64,000 bases of DNA, from NCBI GenBank assembly GCA_900316415.1, contig ONCV01000003.1, positions 1 through 64,000 on the forward strand, read 5' to 3'. Source of the stretch: an uncultured Eubacteriales bacterium (GTDB taxonomy: Bacteria > Bacillota > Clostridia > Christensenellales > Aristaeellaceae). Of the stretch, positions 24,089 to 32,465 are shown in pieces. The notes under the pieces are model-generated. The model was given only the letters and a program-made list of their open reading frames with translations, was not told the DNA's origin and ran no database searches. Position 1 is the first letter of the stretch. Each line of letters begins with the position of its first letter. The position numbers were made by a program, and so were the translations under genes.

Positions 24089-24594
24089 TGCGCTGGTACT
24101 TTCAGAGGCATCCGGATTTCTCGGACGGGAAGATCGACCTCTATCCGCTTCGGGATCCCGGGAATGATCCCGCACTGGGATTTCGCCGCGTCCTGGAATG
24201 GAAGATCTGCGTATCCGGAAGCAGGCAGGAAATCGGCCGGGTTACTTACCGGACCGGCGAAGGCAGGGGGATCTACTATTTCGGACATATCGGATACCAC
24301 GTGGATCCACCCTGGCGGGGAAATCATTACGCCCTGCGCGCCTGCCTGCTGATCAGGGACGTGATTCAGCGAAGCGGGAAGAGCAGCGTAATTATTACCT
24401 GCGACCCGGATAACGACGCCAGCCGAAAGACCTGCGAAGCACTGGGCTGCCTGAAGGAATGCGTTACGGACGTGGATCGGGAACTGCAGGAAAAATACGA
24501 CATCAGCGCACGGAAAATCCGGTATATCTGGAAGCTGCAGGGACGGGAGGAAGCGCATGTTCGCGGAGGCGAAGGGAACCCGAATCTATTATGA
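24088..24594 (+). CDS. GNAT-like acetyltransferase
   Basis: The 168-residue protein carries the GNAT core: GHIGYHVDPPWRGNHYA, where the acetyl-CoA loop has the form PPWRGNHYA, then ITCDPDNDASRKTCEALG, the usual B motif. It probably acetylates a small molecule or protein amine. The start codon overlaps the pfkB stop, and the last 38 bases overlap the alpha/beta hydrolase gene, so all three are translated together. Such tight packing suggests a joint pathway, but the substrate is unknown. Confidence 0.75.
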   Translation: MRWYFQRHPDFSDGKIDLYPLRDPGNDPALGFRRVLEWKICVSGSRQEIGRVTYRTGEGRGIYYFGHIGYHVDPPWRGNHYALRACLLIRDVIQRSGKSSVIITCDPDNDASRKTCEALGCLKECVTDVDRELQEKYDISARKIRYIWKLQGREEAHVRGGEGNPNLL

Positions 24595-25336
24595 AATCCG
24601 GGGAGACAGGGGAACGCCTGTGGTACTCCTGCATGGCTGGGGATGTTCCACAAAACTGATGGAAAAAACGGCCGAAGCCCTGGAAGGCGAGCACCGGGTG
24701 CTGCTTCTGGATTTCCCGGGGCATGGGCAGAGCGCTGAGCCCCCGGAGCCCTGGGGAGTTCCGGATTTTGCCGCCTGCCTGAAGGAACTGCTGGAGCAAG
24801 TTTCTTTTCTGCCCTGCGCCGCGGTGGGTCACAGCTTCGGATGCCGTGTGGCTGCCTGGGCCGCCAGCCAGTGGCCGGATATGTTTACGAAGCTGGTGTT
24901 TACCGGCGCAGCCGGGTTGAAGGCGCCCCAGAGCGAAGAGGCCAAACGCCGTTCCGAGGAATACCAAAAGAGAAAGCAGCTGGTCCGGATGGTGGAACGG
25001 GTGCCCGGGATGAAGCAGCTGGGGGAAAAGATGGAATCCCGCCTGCGGCAGAAATACGGCAGCCCCGACTATAATGCCCTGAATGAAGAAATGCGGAAAA
25101 CCTTTGTAAAGGTGGTCAATCAGGATCTTCGGGAATGCTATCCTGCGATCCGGCAGAGCACCCTGCTTCTCTGGGGAGACGCAGACACGGAAACGCCGCT
25201 GTGGATGGGCCGGGAGATCGAAAAGCTGATTCCGGACGCGGGACTGGTCATTCTCGAGGGCGGAAGCCATTTCGCCTATCTGGAACAGGCACCGCGGTTC
25301 AACACGGTGGTCAGACATTTTTTGACGGAGGAGTAA
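24557..25336 (+). CDS. Alpha/beta hydrolase
   Basis: The 259-residue serine hydrolase has the oxyanion HGWG at 26-29, nucleophile S93 in GHSFGC, a late LLWGDADTETP acid region and H238 in GGSHFAYLE, so the catalytic triad is complete. It has no signal peptide, so it is cytoplasmic. It overlaps the GNAT gene by 38 bp and lies 6 bp before a membrane Mur ligase, which is followed by ddl. A role in trimming or esterifying a wall-related or lipid-linked intermediate is possible from context only. Confidence 0.85.
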   Translation: MFAEAKGTRIYYEIRGDRGTPVVLLHGWGCSTKLMEKTAEALEGEHRVLLLDFPGHGQSAEPPEPWGVPDFAACLKELLEQVSFLPCAAVGHSFGCRVAAWAASQWPDMFTKLVFTGAAGLKAPQSEEAKRRSEEYQKRKQLVRMVERVPGMKQLGEKMESRLRQKYGSPDYNALNEEMRKTFVKVVNQDLRECYPAIRQSTLLLWGDADTETPLWMGREIEKLIPDAGLVILEGGSHFAYLEQAPRFNTVVRHFLTEE

Positions 25337-25342
25337 GGAAGC

Positions 25343-27001
25343 ATGAATCTGGCGCAGGGAGCCTTTGCGGGAGGACAGTGGATCTGGATCGCCGGGTTTG
25401 CTGTCGGATGCCTGCTGGCCTCACGCAGGCTGATCCACTGGTTTCAGCTGGAAAGCTACCAGTTTCCGGGCTATTTCCGGACGATCCGCCGGCAGGGAGG
25501 GAAGGCCTGGCTCCCCGGCGGAATCCTTTTCGCCGGGACGCTGGCGGGGGCGCTCCTGCTCCTGTGGGCGGGAAACTTATCGGCCGGCGGAGCGCTTCCG
25601 GTGCTCTGCGGAATTCTCAGCGCGCTTCTTCCTGCCCTGATCGGGCTGCTTCTCTGGAAATCCGCCCGGCGCCAGCCGGAGAAGAAAAAGCTGGCCTTCA
25701 CCCCCCGGGTCAAAAGGCTGATCGTGATCAGCCTCCTGGTCTGGATTCTGCTCCTGTGGGGCTGGAGCGCTCTGGCCGGTATCGTTTTCCCCGCGGAGAA
25801 GCAGCCGGCTCTGAATCTGGCAGCCCGGACGGCCTTTGCGCTGCTGCTTCCCCTGTGGATGGCTCTGGGAGGGCTGATTGCCTGGCCTGTTGAGAAGGGC
25901 ATCAGTGAAATGTATTTCCGGGACGCCCAACGAATTCTGCGGGAACATCCGGATCTGATTCGCATCGGCATTACCGGATCCTGGGGAAAAACCAGCGTCA
26001 AGTTTATTCTCGGAACGCTGCTCAGTGAACGCTTTCCCACGCTGGTCACGCCGGCCAGCTTCAATACGCCCATGGGCGTCACCAAGGTGATCCGGACGCA
26101 GCTGGAGCCGGGGCACCGTGTTTTTGTCGCGGAGATGGGGGCCAGGCATGTGGGCGACATCCGGGAAATGTGCCGACTGGTGCATCCGGAAATCGGCATT
26201 CTGACGTCTGTCGGGCCTCAGCACCTCGACACCTTCCATACCCAGGAACGCGTTACCCGAACGAAGTACGAGCTCATGGAAGCGATTCCCGGGGATGGAA
26301 GCTGTTTCTTTGCGGACGACGGCGGCATTGTTTTCGGACTCTGGGAAAAAACGGACAAACCCAAAACGCTTGCGGGAATGAATGCGGAACGGGATGACGT
26401 CTGGGCGGAAGAGCTGCGTGTGTCCCCGGAGGGAAGCCGATTCCTGCTTTGCACGCGGGAGGAAAAGATTCCCTGCGAAACAGCCCTGCTGGGTGAGCTG
26501 AATATTCGAAACATCGTGCTGAGCGCCGCCGTTTGCCGGAAGCTGGGAATGACCGGGAAGGAAATTGCAAGGGGTATCCGGAATCTGCAGCCGGTGGAGC
26601 ATCGGCTGGAACTGAAGCGGAATCCCGGCGGCATCACGGTACTGGACGATGCCTTCAACAGCAATATCCGCGGGGCGGAGCAGGCTTTCCGCACCCTTCG
26701 CGGATTTCCCGGAAAGCGGATTGTTGTGACCCCGGGAATGGTGGAGCTTGGAGACATGGAGATCGACATGAACCGGGAATTCGGACGGAAAATGGCCGAC
26801 TGCTGCGATGAGGCGATTCTGGTTGGCCGGAAACGGAGCGAAGCCATCTCCGAGGGCCTTCGGGAAGCAGGATTCCCGGCGGATCAGATCCATCCCGTCG
26901 GAACGCTGGCGGAGGCCGCGGAGCTTCTGAAGACGGCCGCGTCCCCGGGAGATACGATTCTGTTTGAGAATGACCTGCCGGACAACTACAGCGAGGAATA
27001 G
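25343..27001 (+). CDS. Membrane-anchored MurF-like Mur ligase
   Basis: The 552-residue protein has about five membrane helices in residues 5-185 and then a Mur ligase body. The ATP loop is TGSWGKTS at 211-218. AEMGARHVGDI and TSVGPQHLDTF match the MurF central domain. A C-terminal domain includes VLDDAFNSN, as in D-Ala-D-Ala adding enzymes. MurF normally joins D-Ala-D-Ala to UDP-MurNAc-tripeptide and is soluble, with an N-terminal uridine domain. Here that domain is replaced by membrane helices, so a membrane-bound or lipid-linked acceptor is likely. The ddl gene follows after 76 bp, consistent with supply of the dipeptide. Confidence 0.8.
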   Translation: MNLAQGAFAGGQWIWIAGFAVGCLLASRRLIHWFQLESYQFPGYFRTIRRQGGKAWLPGGILFAGTLAGALLLLWAGNLSAGGALPVLCGILSALLPALIGLLLWKSARRQPEKKKLAFTPRVKRLIVISLLVWILLLWGWSALAGIVFPAEKQPALNLAARTAFALLLPLWMALGGLIAWPVEKGISEMYFRDAQRILREHPDLIRIGITGSWGKTSVKFILGTLLSERFPTLVTPASFNTPMGVTKVIRTQLEPGHRVFVAEMGARHVGDIREMCRLVHPEIGILTSVGPQHLDTFHTQERVTRTKYELMEAIPGDGSCFFADDGGIVFGLWEKTDKPKTLAGMNAERDDVWAEELRVSPEGSRFLLCTREEKIPCETALLGELNIRNIVLSAAVCRKLGMTGKEIARGIRNLQPVEHRLELKRNPGGITVLDDAFNSNIRGAEQAFRTLRGFPGKRIVVTPGMVELGDMEIDMNREFGRKMADCCDEAILVGRKRSEAISEGLREAGFPADQIHPVGTLAEAAELLKTAASPGDTILFENDLPDNYSEE

Positions 27002-27077
27002 GAACGGAGTGAGGCAGGAGGGGCAAACGCCCTGAAAGATCCGTATGGCAGATTGAAACAGCAAGGAGCGGACAGGC

Positions 27078-28286
27078 ATGAGCAGGAAACAACTGGGAGT
27101 CATTTTCGGCAGCAGAAGCTGCGAAAGGGAAGTCGCCATTATCAGTGCGGTGCAGCTGATGCGCCACGCGGATCCTGAAAAGTATGACGTGATTCCGGTG
27201 TATATCGATGAACACGGAGGCTGGTATACGGGAGAAAAGCTGAAGGACATTCAGAGCTACCGGCCCTTTCAGCCCGGAGCGGCGGGAATTACCCGGGTAT
27301 CCCTTGATATGACCCCGGGCTCCGGCGCCCTGCTCGCGATGGAGAAAGGGAAAGGCCTTTTCGGGCGGGAAGAGCTGAAGGCCGTCGCCCGCATTGACTG
27401 CTTTGTCATCGTCATGCACGGGATGAACGGAGAGGACGGTACATTGCAGGGAATGCTGGAGCTTGCGAATATCCCCTACACTTCCTGCGGGGTGGGGGCC
27501 AGCGCGCTGGGAATGGACAAGATCCTGATGAAGCAGTTCTTCCGGGGCGGCAACCTTCCCGTCCTGCCCTCGGAATGGTTCAGTCGGTCCGTTTATGAAA
27601 AAGAACCAGAGTCTGTTCTTGATCAGGTCGAAAAACAGCTGGGCTATCCTGTCTATACCAAACCCGCCAATCTGGGTTCCAGCATCGGCGTCAGCCGGGC
27701 GGAGAACCGGGACGAGCTGCGGGATGCCCTGGATCTCGCCTTTGAATATGATCGGCGCGTGCTCGTGGAAAAGGGACTGACCCGGCCCATTGAGCTGAAC
27801 TGCAGCGTAATCGGATACGATGGGGAAGCAGAAGCGTCTCCCATCGAAATGCCCATCAGCGGAGAAGAATTCCTGGACTTTCATGAGAAATACCTGGCCC
27901 AGGGCGGAAGCAAGGGTATGGCGAGCCTGCACAGGGTCGTTCCGGCGCCGATCGAGGAAGACCTCCGGGACCGGATTCAGGAGATGAGCCGGGAGATATT
28001 CCGGATGATGGACTGCAAAGGCGTGGTCCGGATTGACTATATGTTCGACCGGGAGAGCGGAAATCTGTACATCACCGAAATCAATACGATTCCGGGAAGC
28101 CTCGCCTTCTACCTGTGGGAAAACGCGGGAGTACCCTACCGGAAGCTGATCGACCGAATGGTGGAACTGGCGGAGCGTGCGCACGCGGACAAGAATCAGG
28201 CCAATTACGCCTATACCAGCGATATCCTGCAGGGCGCCAGCTTTGGAGCAAAGGGAAGCAAAGGCGCGAAGGGCGTAAAAGGCTAA
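27078..28286 (+). CDS. ddl: D-alanine--D-alanine ligase
   Basis: This ATP-grasp enzyme joins two D-alanines for cell-wall precursors. GVIFGSRSCEREVAI at the start, MHGMNGEDGTLQGMLE, KPANLGSSIGVS and the C-terminal YITEINTIPGS are all Ddl marks. The protein has 402 residues against the usual 350-370. The extra part includes a Gly/Lys-rich tail (GAKGSKGAKGVKG) after about residue 385 that is not part of the fold. It lies just after the membrane Mur ligase. A lone D-Ala-D-X ligase with altered specificity cannot be excluded without modelling. Confidence 0.9.
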   Translation: MSRKQLGVIFGSRSCEREVAIISAVQLMRHADPEKYDVIPVYIDEHGGWYTGEKLKDIQSYRPFQPGAAGITRVSLDMTPGSGALLAMEKGKGLFGREELKAVARIDCFVIVMHGMNGEDGTLQGMLELANIPYTSCGVGASALGMDKILMKQFFRGGNLPVLPSEWFSRSVYEKEPESVLDQVEKQLGYPVYTKPANLGSSIGVSRAENRDELRDALDLAFEYDRRVLVEKGLTRPIELNCSVIGYDGEAEASPIEMPISGEEFLDFHEKYLAQGGSKGMASLHRVVPAPIEEDLRDRIQEMSREIFRMMDCKGVVRIDYMFDRESGNLYITEINTIPGSLAFYLWENAGVPYRKLIDRMVELAERAHADKNQANYAYTSDILQGASFGAKGSKGAKGVKG

Positions 28287-28373
28287 GCGCATTCCCGCAG
28301 GGTATGGCGGGGAAAGGGCGGAGCGCCTCTCCCGCGCGGCGGATTGCAGACAAGATGGGGAGGAAAGTCGGCA

Positions 28374-30239
28374 GTGCTGTTGGAACGGATCCGGAATCCG
28401 GAGGACCTGAGAAAACTGAATCAGGAGCAGGTGAAGATCCTGAGCGCGGAAATCCGGCAGGAGCTGATCCGAACTGTATCCCGGAACGGAGGCCATCTGG
28501 CTTCCAACCTGGGCGTGGTGGAACTGACCCTGGCGCTTCATCGGGTATTCGACTTCCGGAAGGATCGAATCGTCTTCGACGTAGGCCATCAGAGCTATGT
28601 CCATAAGATGATTACGGGACGTCTGGATCGGTTCGCCACCCTGCGCCAGTACGGCGGTCTCAGCGGCTTCCCGAGGCGGGAGGAGAGCGAATATGACTGC
28701 TTTGAGACCGGGCATGCCTCCACTTCCATCAGTGCGGCCCTGGGAATGGCCCGGGCACGGGACTATCTGGGGGAGGATTATTCCGTGATCGCGTTTCTGG
28801 GGGATGGAGCGCTGACCGGGGGCATGTGCTACGAGGCGCTCAATGACGCTGGCAATGCCAACACACGAATGATCGTCCTGCTGAACGATAACGAGATGAG
28901 CATCGCGAAAAATGTCGGAGCGCTCAGCTCCAGCCTGACCAATCTTCGGGTGAGCAGCGAATGGCAGAACGCGAAGCTGGCTGTTCGGCGGTTCCGTCGC
29001 ATTCCAGTCATCGGAAAGCCGGTTTACAATGTCATGCATGCCGCGAAAACCATGGCAAAAACGGCGCTGGTCCGGGCGGACAGCATCGGTTTTTTTGAAA
29101 CCCTTGGCTTTGAATATTTCGGGCCTATCGACGGACATGATGTTCCCGGCCTGGAAAAGACGCTGGAACGGGCGAAAAAATTCAACGGCCCCTGCGTGAT
29201 TCATGTCAAAACCAAAAAAGGATACGGATACGAGCAGGCGGAGGAGCGGCCGGAAATATTTCACGGCACGCCGCCCTTCCTGGTGGAAACGGGAGACCGC
29301 ATGGAGAAACCGGACTGTCCTTCCAGCGGGCATATCATGGCGGACACGCTGATGGATATGGCGGAGAAGGACTCCCGCATCGTGGCAATCACGGCCGCCA
29401 TGCCGATGGGCACGGGGCTGGATCATTTCGGTGAAAAGTTTCCGGACCGAATGATTGATGTCGGCATTGCTGAGGAGCACGCGGCGACCATGGCTGCCGG
29501 GCTGGCCGCGGCTGGAATGCGGCCCTATTTTGCGGTATATGCCACCTTCTTCCAGCGCTGTTATGACCAGATGATTCATGATGTGGCCATGCAGAAACTG
29601 CCGGTCGTTTTTCTGCTCGATCGGAGCGGCGTTGGCGGAGAGGACGGGAGAACGCATCACGGGCTGTTTGATTTTGCCGCATCGCTGCCGGTGCCCGGGA
29701 TGACGGTGCTTGCCCCCTGCGACACACGGGAGCTGAAGCAAATGCTCCGATGGACGCTGACGCAGGACGGACCCGTTATTCTGCGATATGCCCGGGCGGG
29801 CGATGATCTGACGGCGTGGCGGGAAGAATCCTTCACGCCGGGGAAATGGCAGCGCCTGCGGAAGGGAACAGACCTGAGTCTGCTTTGTGTCGGAACCATG
29901 GCCCGGCAGGGACTGCGAACCGCGGAGCTGCTTCGGGAAAAAGGCCTGGAGGCTGCTGTATACAACTGCTCCTCTGTCAAGCCCCTGGATCTGACGACCT
30001 TGAAGAAAATACAGGGGATGCCATACTTTACGCTGGAGGAGCACATGCGAACCGGCGGATTCGGGGAGTATGTACGGGAAATCTGCGCGGACAAGGGGTT
30101 CCGGGAGCCCCGGGCCTGTTTCGGCGTTGACGATCAGTTTCTGGCCCATGGCAGCCACAGCCTTCTGATGAAGGACGCCGGGTTGGATCCGGAAACGCTC
30201 CGGGACAGAATTGCAGCAAAAATGAAAGAAAGCCGATAA
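28374..30239 (+). CDS. dxs: 1-deoxy-D-xylulose-5-phosphate synthase
   Basis: This is the thiamine-diphosphate enzyme that joins pyruvate and glyceraldehyde 3-phosphate, the first MEP pathway step. Family marks are HLASNLGVVELT, FDVGHQSYVHK, FLGDGALTGGM with the cofactor motif, and DVGIAEEHAATMAAG in the transketolase domain. I choose the GTG at 28374, nine bases after GGGGAGGA, giving 621 residues, the usual length. A TTG at 28344 would add ten residues without a site. The later MEP genes ispD-ispF are fused at 48.4 kb. Confidence 0.95.
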   Translation: MLLERIRNPEDLRKLNQEQVKILSAEIRQELIRTVSRNGGHLASNLGVVELTLALHRVFDFRKDRIVFDVGHQSYVHKMITGRLDRFATLRQYGGLSGFPRREESEYDCFETGHASTSISAALGMARARDYLGEDYSVIAFLGDGALTGGMCYEALNDAGNANTRMIVLLNDNEMSIAKNVGALSSSLTNLRVSSEWQNAKLAVRRFRRIPVIGKPVYNVMHAAKTMAKTALVRADSIGFFETLGFEYFGPIDGHDVPGLEKTLERAKKFNGPCVIHVKTKKGYGYEQAEERPEIFHGTPPFLVETGDRMEKPDCPSSGHIMADTLMDMAEKDSRIVAITAAMPMGTGLDHFGEKFPDRMIDVGIAEEHAATMAAGLAAAGMRPYFAVYATFFQRCYDQMIHDVAMQKLPVVFLLDRSGVGGEDGRTHHGLFDFAASLPVPGMTVLAPCDTRELKQMLRWTLTQDGPVILRYARAGDDLTAWREESFTPGKWQRLRKGTDLSLLCVGTMARQGLRTAELLREKGLEAAVYNCSSVKPLDLTTLKKIQGMPYFTLEEHMRTGGFGEYVREICADKGFREPRACFGVDDQFLAHGSHSLLMKDAGLDPETLRDRIAAKMKESR

Positions 30240-30292
30240 ACGGAGGGAACCGGATCCCCGGCAAAAAACGGGGCCCGGAACGGAAGCAGAAC

Positions 30293-31108
30293 ATGAGCAA
30301 AACGGTGAGAGCGGACGCCGAACTGGTGCGGCGGGGGCTGGCGGCAAGCCGCGAGAAAGCCCAGGCAGCCATCATGGCCGGTCAGGTATATGCCGGGGAG
30401 AGAAAAATCCTGAAGGCGTCGGAGGGAGTGGAGCCGGAGACGGAGCTGACCGTCCGGAAACCTGAAATCGAATACGTGAGCCGCGGCGCCCTGAAGCTGG
30501 AAAAGGCGTTGAAGGTATTCGATGCCGATCTGCAGGACCGGGTCGTGCTCGATATCGGCGCCAGCACCGGAGGGTTTACGGATGTATCCCTTCGGGCCGG
30601 AGCCAGGCGGGTATATTCCGTGGACGTGGGATACGGACAACTGGACTGGGGGCTTCGCAATGACCCCCGCGTGACGGTTATGGAACGTACCAACGCCCGA
30701 TACCTGAAGCCGGAGGATTTTCCGGAACGTCCGGACATCACCGTCATGGATGTCAGCTTCATTTCCATCCGGCTGATTCTTCCTGCGGCGGCAGCCATCA
30801 TGGGAGACAGCGGCGTTTTCTACACGCTGATCAAGCCGCAGTTTGAGGCCGGAAGGGAAAACGTGGGCAAGAAAGGGGTCGTCCGGGATCCGGCGGTTCA
30901 CGCAGGCGTTCTTCGAACCATCGTCGATTTTGCGGAAAGCATGGGGTGGCGCGTCGTCCGGATCGATTACTCTCCGATTACCGGGCCGGAAGGGAATATC
31001 GAGTTTCTGGCAGAGATCCGGAAGGCAGGGGAGGATGTGGAGAAGGTTTCTGATGAGATGGTTCTCCGGACCGTCGAGGAAGCCCATCGGAACATGAAAC
31101 GCAGATGA
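30293..31108 (+). CDS. tlyA: TlyA-family rRNA 2'-O-methyltransferase
   Basis: The 271-residue protein has an N-terminal S4 RNA-binding domain (residues 5-65) and an FtsJ-like methyltransferase with SAM motif LDIGASTGGFTDV. EYVSRGALKLEKAL is the linker typical of TlyA. Family members methylate ribose positions of 16S and 23S rRNA. The gene sits between dxs and nadK, as in many Firmicutes. The ribosome site (GGAAG) is weak. Its stop overlaps a possible nadK start. Confidence 0.9.
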   Translation: MSKTVRADAELVRRGLAASREKAQAAIMAGQVYAGERKILKASEGVEPETELTVRKPEIEYVSRGALKLEKALKVFDADLQDRVVLDIGASTGGFTDVSLRAGARRVYSVDVGYGQLDWGLRNDPRVTVMERTNARYLKPEDFPERPDITVMDVSFISIRLILPAAAAIMGDSGVFYTLIKPQFEAGRENVGKKGVVRDPAVHAGVLRTIVDFAESMGWRVVRIDYSPITGPEGNIEFLAEIRKAGEDVEKVSDEMVLRTVEEAHRNMKRR

Positions 31109-31122
31109 GAGGGGATGCAGGG

Positions 31123-31959
31123 ATGCCGGACGCGGTGGCGATCGTGATTCATCCACACCGGAAGGATGCGGAAGACCGGGCGATGGATATGGCCCGGTGG
31201 CTTCGAAATGAAGGGGTGCGCGCCTTCTTTCCCCAACGAGGGGAAACCGCGGACCGGTGCCAGATGGTGCTGACCTTTGGCGGTGACGGGACTCTGCTGG
31301 CCGGGGCGGAATTCGCACTGAAATACGATTGCCCGCTGATGGGCATCAATATGGGTACCGTCGGATTCCTGACGGAAGGGGATCCGGATCAGATGGAGCT
31401 CATTTTCCGCTCCATTCTCAGCAGAAACTACAGCGTAGAGCCCCGGGGGCTGCTGCAGGTCGGAATCAATGATGAACCGGAAAAAATGCTCGCTCTGAAC
31501 GATGCCGTCATCACCCGGGGCGGGTATGCCCGGCTGATTCAGGTGGAGACCTGGATCGGCGGGGAACACTGGGGCACCTTTGTGGCGGATGGAGTGATTG
31601 CCGCCACGCCCACCGGCTCCACCGGCTATTCCCTGAGCGCGGGAGGACCCGTGATTGCGCCCGGCGTGGAATGCATCGCGGTAACTCCGGTATGTGCCCA
31701 CAGCCTGCAGCACAGCCCCTGCATTGTTCCCGCGGACGCGAAGATTCGCTTTCTGCTGCGGGCTGAACGGGATCAGCAGGCCCAGCTTCAAATCGATGGA
31801 AGGAGCGTGCGGACGCTTACCGCCGGAGATACTGTCCGGGTCAGCGGAGCCGGAAGGTCCCTGAAGCTTGCGCGGATTCGGGAATACCGGTTCTTTACCG
31901 TACTGCGGAATAAGCTGGATGAATGGAGCAGCTCCGGAACGGAGCATAACCATACATAG
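31123..31959 (+). CDS. nadK: NAD kinase
   Basis: This enzyme phosphorylates NAD to NADP with ATP or polyphosphate. TFGGDGTLLAGA holds the GGDGT catalytic motif. NDAVITRGG and PTGSTGYSLSAGGPV are the NAD-binding motifs. I prefer the ATG at 31123 after GAGGGG. The ATG at 31105 overlaps the tlyA stop and would add six residues. Position between tlyA and argR is the conserved Firmicute order. Confidence 0.95.
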   Translation: MPDAVAIVIHPHRKDAEDRAMDMARWLRNEGVRAFFPQRGETADRCQMVLTFGGDGTLLAGAEFALKYDCPLMGINMGTVGFLTEGDPDQMELIFRSILSRNYSVEPRGLLQVGINDEPEKMLALNDAVITRGGYARLIQVETWIGGEHWGTFVADGVIAATPTGSTGYSLSAGGPVIAPGVECIAVTPVCAHSLQHSPCIVPADAKIRFLLRAERDQQAQLQIDGRSVRTLTAGDTVRVSGAGRSLKLARIREYRFFTVLRNKLDEWSSSGTEHNHT

Positions 31960-31980
31960 AGAAAGGGCGGAATTCGATTC

Positions 31981-32430
31981 ATGAAAACGGAACGGCAGGC
32001 GGCCATTCGCTCCCTGATCAGGGAGCAGGCGATCCGGACGCAGGATGAGATGGCGAACGCGCTGCGGAATATGGGATACCAGGTGACGCAGGCGACCGTG
32101 AGCCGGGACATCCGGGAGATGCGGCTGGTCAAGATTGCTTCTTCCAGCGGCGGATACCGCTACGGAGAGCCCGAAGCGGGCTGGAACGGACTGGACGAAA
32201 GGCTGACCCGGCTGTTGCGGGACTGCGTCCTCAGCGCGGAGGCAGCGGGACAGATTATCGTGGTCAAAACCATGAGCGGCGCGGCAGGAACCGCCGCTGA
32301 AGCCCTGGACAGCCTGGAGATGCCGGAAATCATCGGATCCATCGCAGGAGACAACACCATTTTTCTGGCAGCACGGGATCACGCATCCGCTCAAAGCGCC
32401 GGCGAGCGGATTCTTGCCCTGATCATGTAG
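31981..32430 (+). CDS. argR: Arginine repressor ArgR
   Basis: The 149-residue repressor has an N-terminal winged helix (ATVSRDIREMRLVK is the recognition region) and a C-terminal hexamerisation and arginine-binding domain (GTAAEALDSLEMPEIIGSIA and GDNTIF). It controls arginine synthesis and breakdown genes. No arg genes are in the window. The place upstream of recN is conserved in Firmicutes. Confidence 0.95.
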   Translation: MKTERQAAIRSLIREQAIRTQDEMANALRNMGYQVTQATVSRDIREMRLVKIASSSGGYRYGEPEAGWNGLDERLTRLLRDCVLSAEAAGQIIVVKTMSGAAGTAAEALDSLEMPEIIGSIAGDNTIFLAARDHASAQSAGERILALIM

Positions 32431-32465
32431 AGCGCGTCGGCGGACACAGATGCGGGAGGAACTTC

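Noticed and set aside
26655-30347. Very long minus-strand frame (over 1200 codons) opposite murF-like, ddl and dxs
   Set aside because: It lies antisense to three well-supported genes, has no recognisable motif, and is explained by GC-rich codon bias leaving the opposite frame open.
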